A DNA stretch of 64,000 nt, taken from positions 81,704,964 through 81,768,963 of the forward strand of contig CM057228.1 of assembly GCA_029891385.1 (NCBI GenBank). The letters run 5' to 3'. Positions within the stretch are counted from its first letter, which is position 1. Each line of letters begins with the position of its first letter. A program made the position numbers and the translations under genes. Positions 11,515-23,328 of this stretch are shown one piece after another. Under the pieces are notes generated by a model. The model did not search any database. It was given only the letters and a program-made list of their open reading frames with translations, and had not been told where the DNA came from. The DNA comes from Erythroxylum novogranatense (taxonomy: Eukaryota; Streptophyta; Magnoliopsida; Malpighiales; Erythroxylaceae).

Positions 11515-12625
11515 TATATATGTGTATGTTCTGTTACTAGTGTTCATGATTAATCATGGATTATAATTTCTTTATGGATGATATTGAGTTAAGAATGAGG
11601 AGTAAATGAAGTAGAAAAGGTGATTTTGGTATGAGTTGTGTTAGGGAAAGATTTTTGTAACAAAAGGGGTAATTGATATGGAAATTGTTCAATGAGTGTG
11701 CTTCGGTCTGTTAGCCATCACTTTTTGTCTAGTTATATAAATGAGCTGATTCTTGAATTGGATTAAACTAGAAACATATGGCTGTATTTCTTATGAAAAC
11801 GTTGAATTTAAATTCTGTCTTTAAGAATCTCAAAATTTATCATGAAGTTGAGAACTGGGTGCAGTACATTAGTGGATAAATATAAAATTTGTATTTTGAA
11901 TTAAAGGGAAATTTTGGATTGATATAGGCTGAATTAGAGAAAGGTGTCTTCTAGAATGTCTTTCCCGTAGCTTTCCAAAGGTATATAGTATGAGAATTTT
12001 GGACATTGGAGTTGAAAGTTATGGTCTTTATAAGTAGAGATGTTTAGGAATATAAAATGTTTTGTCTGTAAAATGTGTCGTCTGTGATGACATGTATTGT
12101 CTGTGATGACGTGTATCGTCTGTGATGATGTGCATCATCTGTGATGGACATGTATTGTCTGTGATGATATCATATCGTCTGTGATGATGTCATATTGTCT
12201 ATGTTTGACTTTTTTCTTCTTTTTAACGCTTGACCTTTCGTACACTATCGTCTACTCCATTTTTGACCCTTCAGATGATAGAATTTGTCTTCGAGGTCTT
12301 CATGAAAGTTATAGAACCAAAAGTCCTCTTTCAAACCATCTAAAAACGCATCAATCCGATATCTGTAGGGAAAGTTATATCAATTTTCCCGATTTGTTTG
12401 CTTTTTCCCTTTCGTTTACTTTTTCATTTAGTTTCTTCTATACCTATCGTCTACTCCATTTTTGACCCTTCAGATGATAGAATTTGTCTTCGAGGTCTTT
12501 ATGAAGGTTTTAGATCTTGAAGTCTTCTTTAAAAATATATAAAGAACACCTCAATCGATATCTGTAAGGAAAGTTATGATAATTTTCCCAATTTATCTAC
12601 TTTTTCAATTCGTCTGCTTTATAGA
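11515..12625 (+). mobile_element. LTR A, 3' copy, second part
   Basis: Continues the interrupted LTR. About 11565-12280 matches 1-690 in direct orientation. After the common tract ending in TTTGACCCTT the two copies differ: this one resembles the middle of the LTR at 59559-61788 (around 60700-60840) and carries a 199 bp tandem duplication. No LTR end is visible; near 12625 the sequence switches to a minus-oriented LTR fragment. Confidence 0.6.
12056..12200 (+). repeat. Minisatellite in 3' LTR A
   Basis: Counterpart of 496-640: units of GTGATGA(T/C)GTGTATCGTCT type, about seven copies. Confidence 0.8.
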
Positions 12626-12640
12626 TAGTTTGGGTAAGGT
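12249..12640 (+). repeat. 199 bp tandem duplication
   Basis: The stretch starting CGTCTACTCCATTTTTGACC at 12249 recurs at 12448 and both are followed by CAGATGATAGAATTTGTCTT and similar downstream sequence. The copies have diverged mainly by small substitutions. Confidence 0.75.
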
Positions 12641-12914
12641 TTTTTGGAGGCAAAGGAAGTAGATAACAAAGTGGGAGTGGCAGAAGATAAGGAAAAGCAA
12701 ATTTTAATTTTGGTGGATGTTTAATGAAAAACTCTGTGTACAAGAAACTTGAAGAAGATAGCTACGAAGAAGGTAGCTAGGAAAGACAACAGTACTTAGT
12801 CTTTCAACTATAAAAGAACGTAACTTAATCTTTCTAACAAAATCAAAAGGTGTCACTTAACTAAGTTAGTGACACTTGTCACTTATGTAACTTTTGTAGC
12901 TTTAGACTAGTTAT
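12626..12914 (-). mobile_element. Minus-oriented LTR fragment, distal part
   Basis: Reverse complement matches about 60050-60310 of the LTR at 59559-61788, including AAGTGACAAGTGTCAC and a ...TTTTTCAT(T/C)AAAC... tract. Together with 34876-35349 it forms the first 760 bp or so of such an LTR, split by the copia array. The boundary near 12626 is approximate. Confidence 0.65.
12910..12914. repeat. Target site duplication GTTAT (left edge of copia array)
   Basis: GTTAT here and at 34871-34875. No such duplicate is present between array units. Confidence 0.9.
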
Positions 12915-14010
12915 TGTTGGACCAATAGTGGTTGACAAATTAATTCCACTTATGTTTTGATAATAATAAAATGTATAGAATTGTTTAAGAAATTGTTTCA
13001 GGTATTTTGGATTGATATTCAACAAAAGAATTGTGCAAATCAAGATGAGTTAGTGACAAATCATTGAAGAATCAGATGGGAGTTGTCCTCTAAGTGAAAA
13101 TGACATAAAACATGAGGTTTGTAGAGAATTTGGTCGGATGTTATCATAGATGGCTAAACAAGTCGACTTATAGGAAACAAGTCGACTTATCGAGGTAAAC
13201 AAGTCGACTTATAGGAAACAAGTCGACTTATCGAGATAAACAAGTCGACTTATATATAACAAGTCGACTTATTGGAGAGCGGAGATGAATTTTTCGTAAA
13301 TGGTTGAAACAAGTCGACTTATGAATTGACAAGTCGACTTATGTATGTAGCGATCAACTCCAACGGTCCAATTAGCCAAAATGGAAGGAGAGAATTAAGC
13401 AACGGCTATAACAATCAAGCAACGGCTATATGAGTTCCCAACAGCTATATTTCTTCATATATAAAGGGTGGATGATTGATGAAGAAAATAAAGAAGTGCC
13501 ATAAGCTCAAATACTCTCATATTGCTTCAAATTGCTCATTATTGCTCTTATATTGTTACAAATTGTTTTGAGCATTTGTTCTTCATTCTTTGTATTGTTT
13601 TATTACAATTTAAGTGACGAGTGAAAAGGTCACGTGAGGTAGGATTTGTGCCGTAAGACAAATCGAGTGTAAAGGTTGCTTGAGCCGAAAATCAAGCGGT
13701 GTCGGTAGGATTTGTGCCGGAAGACAAATCGAGTGTAAAGGTAGCTTGAGCCAGAAATCAAGCGGGATTGTAAAAAGTTCACACTAAACTACAAAGTGTG
13801 CAATAAAGTGATTGGCAAAATCCTAACTGGGAGCTTAGGTAGAGGACGTAGGTCTTAGCACCGAACCTCTATAAAAACAGTGTTTGATCTTCTTCCTTAC
13901 ACTTTTCAATTAAGTTTATCAAAATTGTTTTGTGTGTTTAACTTCGATTTTCTTGTAGAAATTATCAAAGAGTTTTAAGATCTATTCAACCCCACTTCTA
14001 GATCGCTACA
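12915..14010 (+). mobile_element. Copia array LTR 1
   Basis: 1096 bp, TGTTGGACCAA...CGCTACA. Eight AAGTCGACTT palindromes at 13160-13340, TATATAAA at 13458-13465, tandem hairpin leader at about 13640-13770 (GCC-type loop variant also seen in LTR 6). The transcript start is inferred near 13490. Confidence 0.93.
13160..13340. repeat. Eight copies of the palindrome AAGTCGACTT
   Basis: Each 10 bp unit is a perfect palindrome containing GTCGAC, spaced about 17-20 bp, with the last two after a gap. Every LTR of the array has the cluster upstream of its TATA box, so the position fits an enhancer-like element; function is inferred. In LTR 7 one copy is mutated to AAATCGACTT. Confidence 0.85.
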
Positions 14011-16375
14011 ATTGGTATCGAGCGAAGTATCCGGGATGGCACACATAAACTAAGCGGAAGAAGGTAACACAAATTATCGCCTCCTTTATTTAATGGTACT
14101 AACTATTCTTCTTGGAAAAATCCTATGAAGTACCACATCATTAGCGAGGGTAGAATATTGGAAGATAATTATCTTGGTCCTCAACCACCGTTAAAAGAAA
14201 ATGGTGAGTTAAAAGCGAATTGGAGTATGATGATAACGATTGGAGGCAAGCGTACATCAACGCCAAAGCTATGAAGTGATATATTGTGCATTAACGGTCG
14301 AGGAAAGAAACCGGGTAAATTCTTGCACCACTGCCAAGGAAATGTGGAGAGACTTGAGTAACTCATGAAGGGACAAATCAAGCACGGAGACAAAGATCAA
14401 CATGCTTCTCCACGACTACGAGATGTTCGTCATGAAGGAAGGTGAGTCAATTTCTACAATGCTTGACCGTTTTGCGAAATCATAAATGAATTAGGCAACC
14501 TTGGGAAGCATATGACGGATAGCGAGAAGGTGAAGAAGATTCTTCGCTCAACGCCAAGGAATGGGATTCTCAAGTCACCGCAATTATGGAATCAAAGGAT
14601 CTCAACCATCGAATTCAACGCTTTGGTGGGATCACTCATCAACTATGAGATTATTCTCAAATCGAGAGGAGGAAGAGGTAAGCCACAAAAGTCGATTGCT
14701 TTAAAAGCTAATATTTCTTCTTTTGATGAGAGTGATGAAGAAATAGATGAAGAAGAAGATGATGAAGAAGTAGCGATGTATGCTCGAAATCGAGAAAGTT
14801 CAAAGGACTTCTCAAAAAGAAGAAAAGAATTACGTGGTGGAGAAATTGAGGATAGGAAAAGGTACACCACGGAAAAGAGAAATAAAGGCTATGAAGAAAA
14901 AAGAACAATGAAGAATGCCGGAAGTGCGAAAAAGAGGTCACATCGCTAGAGAATGCAAAAGCTCTTCGCCTATTCAGAAAAATGACAAATCGACAAAGGA
15001 AAAAGGAAAACCAGCTGGTGGCAACTTGGAGTGATGATGAGGAAGCATACCAAAGCGATGATGAAAACAACCTAGCGCTTATGGCCAATAGCTCCTCAAC
15101 AAGTGATGATGAAGATGAGGTAACATTTTTGATCAAGATCTTATAGAGTCTTTTAATGCTTTGCAAATTGATTTTGAAGAAGCCATTGAGATTAACAAAA
15201 AATTAAGAAAGAAGATACGTGAATTGGTTGCTGAAAATAGTGTCTTACATGAAACGATTGATGATTTAGATAGTCGAAAAGAAGATCATTCTGCATGTCT
15301 TATTGAAAAGAAAATCTTATTTGTGAACTTGATAGGCTTCGAAAAGAATTTTCGTATGTGGTTGGTAAATTCGCTGGTGGAAATGCTAAGTTTGAAGAAT
15401 TGTTGTCTTTACAAAGATATACTATTTCTAAACATGGCTTAGGATATGATCCATATAATAGAGAATGTTCTTTAATTTCCAAATTTACTAAGGATGGAAA
15501 AATCACTCAATGTGCTAGATGTTTGAAAGATGGTCACATAGAAATTGCTGCAATAGTACTAGAAGATGTGTTAAAGTTAAGAAAATTTGGGTTATTAAAG
15601 GCACAATACCACCTAATGTGGTTTATATGGCTAACCAAAATGGACCCAAGATGGCTTGGGTACCAATGAGAAGAAAGGATGTTTCAGTTGTAGGTACAAG
15701 CAAGGAATGAAAATCCACCAAGCACATGGTACAATCGATAGTGGAAGTTCAAGGCATATGAGTGGAGACAACAACAAAATCGACTAATGGGTGTCTAAGT
15801 CGACCAATTGGTGACAAGTCCGGTAAACAAATTGACTTATGTCTACACGGATTCTTTTCTTTGTTTCAAGTGTGTGGTACTTCTTATATTTGTTTTGTAA
15901 TGACTATTGCCTTTATTTGTGTTTCTTTGTTTTGTTTGTTTATGGACTGCATTGCGACTATTTTTCATTTTCATATTGGTTTTAATTATGACAAAAGGGG
16001 AGTAATATTGAAAATTGATAATTGGTATCTTTTAGTCACCGTCATTTGATTGAGGGAGTGTGTTTGATTCGAGACTATTTGTGTTTGATGACTTGTTTCT
16101 CTATTTAATGTGATTGCGATATTTCATCGATTGTTGATTTGTATTAGTTATTTTGATTATGACAAACAGGGGAGAAAAATGAGAAATTGGATTTCCTTTT
16201 GTTACTTGATTAAGAGGAGTTTGTTAAAATTTTAATTGATTTTTCAAGGTTATGATTTATATGATTGAGGGGAGACTTCTAACAAAATGACAAGGTATAA
16301 AACCTTGATCAATGTTTCTTTGTTTTCATTTCTTAAACAATTTCTAAGTATTTTGTCATTATCAAAAGGGGAGAT
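14011..16375 (+). mobile_element. Copia array interior 1
   Basis: PBS degraded to TGGTATCGAGCG (lost A in CAGAG). After the gag/protease stub, about 590 bp of non-coding tail contains purine runs near 15997, 16168, 16260 and the final PPT AAAAGGGGAG before LTR 2. Confidence 0.9.
14036..15786 (+). pseudogene. Unit 1 gag with protease stub (frameshifted)
   Basis: Copia-type gag interior. The start codon is in the context CCGGGATGGCACAC, 25 bases after the LTR end. The frame is broken repeatedly by one- or two-base differences from unit 4/5; readable pieces are 14512-14949 (end of the gag core and acidic stretch), 15161-15442 (coiled-coil part) and 15358-15669. The second zinc knuckle has lost a C in TGCCTGCAAT, disrupting the frame. 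The protease motif WY-x-DSGSSRHMSG is present at 15727-15786 followed by TAA. Homopolymers are consistently one base shorter than in unit 2, so some breaks may be sequencing artefacts. Confidence 0.8.
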
Positions 16376-17469
16376 TGTTGGACCAATGGTGGTTGAAAAA
16401 TTAATTCCACTTATGTTTTGATAATAATAAAATGTATGTAATTGTTTAAGAAATTGTTTCAGTATTTTGGATTGATATTCAACAAAAGAATTGTGCAAAT
16501 CAAGATGAGTTAGTGACAAATCATTGAAGAATCAGATGGGAGTTGTCCTCTAAGTGAAAATGACATAAAACATGAGGTTTGTAGAGAATTTGGTGGGATG
16601 TTATCATAGATGGCTAAACAAGTCGACTTATAGGAAACAAGTCGACTTATCGAGGTAAACAAGTCGACTTATAGGAAACAAGTCGACTTATCGAGATAAA
16701 CAAGTCGACTTATATATAACAAGTCGACTTATTGGAGAGCGGAGATGAATTTTTCAAATGGTTGAAACAAGTCGACTTATGAATTGACAAGTCGACTTAT
16801 GTATGTAGCGATCAACTCCAACGGTCCAATTAGCCAAAATGGAAGGGAGAGAATTAAGCAACGGCTATAACAATCAAGCAACGGCTATATGAGTTCCCAA
16901 CAGCTATATTTCTTCATATATAAAGGGTGGATGATTGATGAAGAAAATAAAGAAGTGCCATAAGCTCAAATACTCTCATATTGCTTCAAATTGCTCATTA
17001 TTGCTCTTATATTGTTACAAATTGTTTTGAGCATTTGTTCTTCATTCTTTGTATTGTTTTATTACAATTTAAGTGACGAGTGAAAAGGTCACGTGAGGTA
17101 GGATTTGTCTTAGTAAGACAAATCGAGTGTAAAGGTTGCTTGAGCGAAAATCAAGCGGTGTCGGTAGGATTTGTCTTGGGAAGACAAATCGAGTGTAAAG
17201 GTAGCTTGAGCGAAATCAAGCGGGATTGTAAAAGTTCACACTAAACTACAAAGTGTGCAATAAAGTGATTGGCAAAATCCTAACTGGGAGCTTAGGTAGA
17301 GGGCGTGGGTCTTAGCATCGAACCTCTATAAAAGCAGTGTTTGATCTTCTTCCTTACACTTTTCAATTAAGTTTATCAAAATTGTTTTGTGTGTTTTAAC
17401 TTCGATTTTCTTGTAGAAATTATCAAAGAGTTTTAAGATCTATTCAACCCCACTTCTAGATCGCTTACA
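16376..17469 (+). mobile_element. Copia array LTR 2
   Basis: 1094 bp, TGTTGGACC...GCTTACA. Palindrome cluster 16620-16798, TATATAAA 16917-16924, leader hairpins 17103-17221. Confidence 0.93.
17103..17221 (+). promoter_or_regulatory. Two tandem pairs of leader hairpins in the copia LTR
   Basis: ATTTGTCTT/AAGACAAAT (17103-17111 with 17115-17123, loop AGT), then GCTTGA/TCAAGC (17138-17143 with 17151-17156); the pair repeats at 17169-17189 (loop GGG) and 17204-17221. They lie about 180-300 bases after the TATA box, so within the transcript. A dimerisation or packaging role is a guess from position and shape. Confidence 0.65.
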
Positions 17470-19864
17470 ATTGGTATCGAGCGAAGTATCCGGGATGGCA
17501 CACAATAAACTAGCGGAAGAAGGTAACACAAATTATCGCCTCCTTTATTTAATGGTACTAACTATTCTTCTTGGAAAAATCCTATGAAGTACCACATCAT
17601 TAGCGAGGAGTAGAATATTGGAAGATAATTATCTTGGTCCTCAACCACCGTTAAAAGAAAATGGTGAGTTAAAAACGAGCTGGAGTATGATGATAACGAT
17701 TGGAGGCAAGCGTACATCAACGCCAAAGCTATGAAGCTGATATATTGTGCATTAACGGTCGAGGAAAGAAACCGGGTAAATTCTTGCACCACTGCCAAGG
17801 AAATGTGGGAGAGACTTCGAGTAACTCATGAAGGGACAAATCAAGTACGGGAGACAAAGATCAACATGCTTCTCCACGACTACGAGATGTTCGTCATGAA
17901 GGAAGGTGAGTCAATTTCTACAATGCTTGACCGTTTTGCAGAAATCATAAATGAATTAGGCAACCTTGGGAAGCATATGACGGATAGCGAGAAGGTGAAG
18001 AAGATTCTTCGTTCACTGCCGAAGGAATGGGATTCTCAAGTCACCGCAATTATGGAATCAAAGGATCTCAACCATCTGGAATTCAACGCTTTGGTGGGAT
18101 CACTCATCAACTATGAGATTATTCTCAAATCGAGAGGAGGAAGAGGTAAGCCACAAAAGTCGATTGCTTTAAAAGCTAATATTTCTTCTTTTGATGAGAG
18201 TGATGAAGAAATAGATGAAGAAGAAGATGATGAAGAAGTAGCGATGTATGCTCGAAATCTGAGAAAGTTCAAAGGACTTCTCAAAAACAGAAGAAAAGAA
18301 TTACGTGGTGGAGAAATTGAGGATAGGAAAAGGTACACCACGGAAAAGAGAAATAAAGGCTATGAAGAAAAAAAGAACAATGAAGAATGCTGGAAGTGCG
18401 AAAAAAGAGGTCACATCGCTAGAGAATGCAAAAGCTCTTCGTCTATTCAGAAAAATGACAAATACGACAAAGGAAAAAGGAAAACCAGCCTGGTGGCAAC
18501 TTGGAGTGATGATGAGGAAGCATACCAAAGCGATGATGAAAACAACCTAGCGCTTATGGCCAATAGCTCCTCAACAAGTGATGATGAAGATGAGGTAACA
18601 TTTTTTGATCAAGATCTTATAGAGTCTTTTAATGCTTTGCAAATTGATTTTGAAGAAGCCATTGAGATTAACAAAAAATTAAGAAAGAAGATACGTGAAT
18701 TGGTTGCTGAAAATAGTGTCTTACATGAAACGATTGATGATTTAGATAGTCGAAAAGAAGATCATTCTGCATGTCTTATTGAAAAGAAAATCTTATTTGT
18801 GAACTTGATAGGCTTCAAAAGAATTTTCGTATGTGGTTGAGTAAATTATTTGGTGGAAATGCTAAGTTTGAAGAATTGTTGTCTTTACAAAGATATACTA
18901 TTTCTAAACATGGCTTAGGATATGATCCATATAATAGAGAATGTTCTTTAATTTCCAAATTTACTAAGGATGGAAAAATCACTCAATGTGCTAGATGTTT
19001 GAAAGATGGTCACATAGAAATTGCCTGCAATAGTACTAGAAGATGTGTTAAAGTTAAGAAAATTTGGGTTATTAAAGGCACAATACCACCTAATGTGGTT
19101 TATATGGCTAACCAAAATGGACCCAAGATGGCTTGGGTACCAATGAGAAGAAAGGATGTTTCAGTTGTAGGTACAAGCAAGGAATGAAAATCCACCAAGC
19201 ACATGGTACACTGATAGTGGAAGTTCAAGGCATATGAGTGGAGACAACAACAAAATCGACTAATGGGTGTCTAAGTCGACCAATTGGTGACAAGTCTGGT
19301 AAACAAATTGACTTATGTCTACACGGATTCTTTTGCTGTTTCAAGTGTGTGGTACTTCTTATGACTGTTTTGTAATGACTATTGCCTTTATTTGTGTTTC
19401 TTTGTTTTGTTTGTTTATGGACTGCATTGCGACTATTTTTTCATTTTTCATATTGGTTTTTAATTATGACAAAAAGGGGGAGTAATATTGAAAATTGATA
19501 ATTGGTATCTTTTAGTCACCGTCATTTGATTGAGGGGGAGTGTGTTTGATTCGAGACTATTTGTGTTTGATGACTTGTTTCTCTATTTAATGTGATTGCG
19601 ATATTTCATCGATTGTTGATTTGTATTAGTTATTTTGATTATGACAAACAGGGGGAGAAAAATGAGAAATTGGATTTCCTTTTGTTACTTGATTAAGAGG
19701 GAGTTTGTTAAAATTTTAATTGATTTTTCAAGGTTATGATTTATATGATTGAGGGGGAGACTTCTAACCAAAATGACAAGGTATAAAAACCTTGATCAAT
19801 GTTTCTTTGTTTTCATTTCTTAAACAATTTCTAAGTATTTTGTCATTATCAAAAAGGGGGAGAT
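17470..19864 (+). mobile_element. Copia array interior 2
   Basis: Best-preserved long gag segment of the array. The non-coding tail (19264-19864) has full-length purine runs AAAAAGGGGGAG at about 19475 and before LTR 3, plus CAGGGGGAGAAAA and GAGGGGGAGA between them. Confidence 0.9.
17495..19263 (+). pseudogene. Unit 2 gag with protease stub (longest continuous gag)
   Basis: ATG at 17495. The first part is out of frame because of single-base losses near 17540 and 17610, but 17731-18840 is open for 369 residues. It contains the UBN2/DUF4219-type copia gag core (about residues 1-130), an acidic Ser/Asp/Glu stretch, a lysine-rich segment, a first zinc knuckle CWKCEKRGHIARECK (CX2CX4HX4C), another acidic stretch, and a Leu/Ile-rich segment likely to form a coiled coil. 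After a frameshift near 18830 the next frame (18831-19187) carries a second knuckle CARCLKDGHIEIAC and a KKIWVIKG segment. The stub WYTDSGSSRHMSGD (19204-19263 region) is the aspartic protease active site, then TAA. No integrase or RT follows. Confidence 0.85.
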
Positions 19865-20965
19865 TGTTGGACCAATGGTGGTTGAAAAATTAATTCCACT
19901 TATGTTTTGATAATAATAAAATGTATAGAATTGTTTAAGAAATTGTTTCAGGTATTTTGGATTGATATTCAACAAAAGAATTGTGCAAATCAAGATGAGT
20001 TAGTGACAAATCATTGAAGAATCAGATGGGAGTTGTCCTCTAAGTGAAAATGACATAAAACATGAGGTTTGTAGAGAATTTGGTCGGATGTTATCATAGA
20101 TGGCTAAACAAGTCGACTTATAGGAAACAAGTCGACTTATCGAGGTAAACAAGTCGACTTATAGGAAACAAGTCGACTTATCGAGATAAACAAGTCGACT
20201 TATATATAACAAGTCGACTTATTGGAGAGCGGAGATGAATTTTTCGTAAATGGTTGAAACAAGTCGACTTATGAATTCGACAAGTCGACTTATGTATGTA
20301 ACAGATCAACTCCAACGGTCCAATTAGCCAAAAATGGAAGGGAGAGAATTAAGCAACGGCTATAACAATCAAGCAACGGCTATATGAGTTCCCAACAGCT
20401 ATATTTCTTCATATATAAAGGGTGGATGATTGATGAAGAAAATAAAGAAGTGCCATAAGCTCAAATACTCTCATATTGCTTCAAATTGCTCATTATTGCT
20501 CTTATATTGTTACAAATTGTTTTGAGCATTTGTTCTTCATTCTTTGTATTGTTTTATTACAATTTAAGTGACGAGTGAAAAGGTCACGTGAGGTAGGATT
20601 TGTCTTAGTAAGACAAATCGAGTGTAAAGGTTGCTTGAGCGAAAATCAAGCGGTGTCGGTAGGATTTGTCTTGGGAAGACAAATCGAGTGTAAAGGTAGC
20701 AGAGCGAAAATCAAGCGGGATTGTAAAAGTTCACACTAAACTACAAAGTGTGCAATAAAGTGATTGGCAAAATCCTAATCTGGGAGCTTAGGTAGAGGAC
20801 GTGGGTCTTAGCATCAACCTCTATAAAAGCAGTGTTTGATCTTCTTCCTTACACTTTTCAATTAAGTTTATCAAAATTGTTTTGTGTGTTTTAACTTCGA
20901 TTTTCTTGTAGAAATTATCAAAGACTTTTAAGATCTATTCAACCCCACTTCTAGATAAACTTACA
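19865..20965 (+). mobile_element. Copia array LTR 3
   Basis: 1101 bp. Palindromes 20110-20291, TATATAAA 20412-20419. The end reads AGATAAACTTACA instead of AGATCGCTTACA. Confidence 0.92.
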
Positions 20966-23328
20966 ATTGGTATCGAGCGAAGTATCCGGGATGGCACACA
21001 ATAAACTAAGCGGAAGAAGGTAACACAAATTATCGCCTCCTTTATTTAATGGTACTAACTATTCTTCTTGGAAAAATCCTATGAAGTACCACATCATTAG
21101 CGAGGAGTAGAATATTGGAAGATAATTATCTTGGTCCTCAACCACCGTTAAAAGAAAATGGTGAGTTAAAACGCGAATGGAGTATGATGATAACGATTGG
21201 AGGCAAGCGTACATCAACGCCAAAGCTATGAAGTTGATATATTGTGCATTAACGATCGAGGAAAGAAACCGGTAAATTCTTGCACCACTGCCAAGGAAAT
21301 GTGGGAGAGACTTGAGTAACTCATGAAGGACAAATCAAGCACGGAGACAAAGATCAACATGCTTCTCCACGACTACGAGATGTTCGTCATGAAGGAAGGT
21401 GAGTCAATTTCTACAATGCTTGACCGTTTTGCGAAATCATAAATGAATTAGGCAACCTTGGGAAGCATATGACGGATAGCGAGAAGGTGAAGAAGATTCT
21501 TCGTTCAACGCCGAAGGAATGGGATTCTCAAGTCACCGCAATTATGGAATCAAAGGATCTCAACCATCCGGAATTCAACGCTTTGGTGGGATCACTCATC
21601 AACTATGAGATTATTCTCAAATCGAGAGGAGGAAGGGTAAGCCACAAAAGTCGATTGCTTTAAAAGCTAATATTTCTTCTTTTGATGAGAGTGATGAAGA
21701 AATAGATGAAGAAGAAGATGATGAAGAAGTAGCGATGTATGCTCGAAATCGAGAAAGTTCAAAGGACTTCTCAAAAGCAGAAGAAAAGAATTACGTGGTG
21801 GAGAAATTGAGGATAGGAAAAGGTACACCACGGAAAAGAGAAATAAAGGCTATGAAGAAAAAAGAACAATGAAGAATCTTTGGAAGTGCGAAAAAGAGGT
21901 CACATCGCTAGAGAATGCAAAAGCTCTTCGTCTATTCAGAAAAATGACAAATCGACAAAGGAAAAGGAAAACCAGCTGGTGGCAACTTGGAGTGATGATG
22001 AGGAAGCATACCAAAGCGATGATGAAAACAACCTAGCGCTTATGGCGATAGCTCCTCAACAAGTGATGATGAAGATGAGGTAACATTTTTGATCAAGATC
22101 TTATAGAGTCTTTTAATGCTTTGCAAATTGATTTTGAAGAAGCCATTGAGATTAACAAAAATTAAGAAAGAAGATCGTGAATTGGTTGCTGAAAATAGTG
22201 TCTTACATGAAACGATTGATGATTTAGATAGTCGAAAAGAAGATCATTCTGCATGTCTTATTGAAAAGAAAATCTTATTTGTGAACTTGATAGGCTTCAA
22301 AAGAATTTTCGTATGTGGTTGGTAAATTATTTGGTGGAAATGCTAAGTTTGAAGAATTGTTGTCTTTACAAAGATATACTATTTCTAAACATGGCTTAGG
22401 ATATGATCCATATAATAGAGAATGTTCTTTAATTTCCAAATTTACTAAGGATGGAAAAATCACTCAATGTGCTAGATGTTTGAAAGATGGTCACATAGAA
22501 ATTGCTGCAATAGTACTAGAAGATGTGTTAAAGTTAAGAAAATTTGGGTTATTAAAGGCACAATACCACCTAATGTGGTTTATATGGCTAACAAAATGGA
22601 CCCAAGATGGCTTGGGTACCAATGAGAAGAAAGGATGTTTCAGTTGTAGAGTACAAGCAAGGAATGAAAATCCACCAAGCACATGGTACAATTGATAGTG
22701 GAAGTTCAAGGCATATGAGTGGAACAACAACAAAATCGACTAATGGGTGTCTAAGTCGACCAATTGGTGACAAGTCCGGTAAACAAATTGACTTATGTCT
22801 ACGGATTCTTTTCTTTGTTTCAAGTGTGTGGTACTTCTTATGATTTGTTTTGTAATGACTATTGCCTTTATTTGTGTTTGCTGTTTTTTTTGTTTATGGA
22901 CTGCATTGCGACTATTTTTCATTTTCATATTGGTTTTAATTATGACAAAAGGGGAGTAATATTGAAAATTGATAATTGGTATCTTTTAGTCACCGTCATT
23001 TGATTGAGGGGAGTGTGTTTGATTCGAGACTATTTGTGTTTGATGACTTGTTTCTCTATTTAATGTGATTGCGATATTTCATCGATTGTTGATTTGTATT
23101 AGTTATTTTGATTATGACAAACAGGGGAGAAAATGAGAAATTGGATTTCCTTTTGTTACTTGATTAAGAGGAGTTTGTTAAAATTTTAATTGATTTTCAA
23201 GGTTATGATTTATATGATTGAGGGAGACTTCTAACCAAAATGACAAGGTATAAAACCTTGATCAATGTTTCTTTGTTTTCATTTCTTAAACAATTTCTAA
23301 GTATTTTGTCATTATCAAAAGGGGAGAT
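20966..23328 (+). mobile_element. Copia array interior 3
   Basis: Same architecture as the others; purine runs are shortened by one base throughout (AAAAGGGGAG). PBS altered to TGGTATCGAGCG. Confidence 0.9.
20991..22743 (+). pseudogene. Unit 3 gag with protease stub (frameshifted)
   Basis: ATG at 20991. Readable pieces: 21469-21663 (gag core end), 21880-22083 (first zinc knuckle now CEV-type broken but RGHIAREC kept), 22116-22325 (coiled coil), 22315-22695 (tail with CARCLKDGHIEIA, after which the frame shifts because one C is lost). The protease DSGSSRHMSG stub precedes TAA at 22741. Many breaks are one-base deletions shared in style with units 1 and 4. Confidence 0.8.

Noticed and set aside
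13160..13340. Regular short repeats that resemble a CRISPR array
   Set aside because: Spacers are short, near-identical between copies, and the repeat lies in a eukaryotic LTR.
14643..15166. Serine-rich antisense frames (and equivalents at 18111, 28545, 32034)
   Set aside because: Mirror image of the gag acidic GAA/GAT-rich stretch; not genes.
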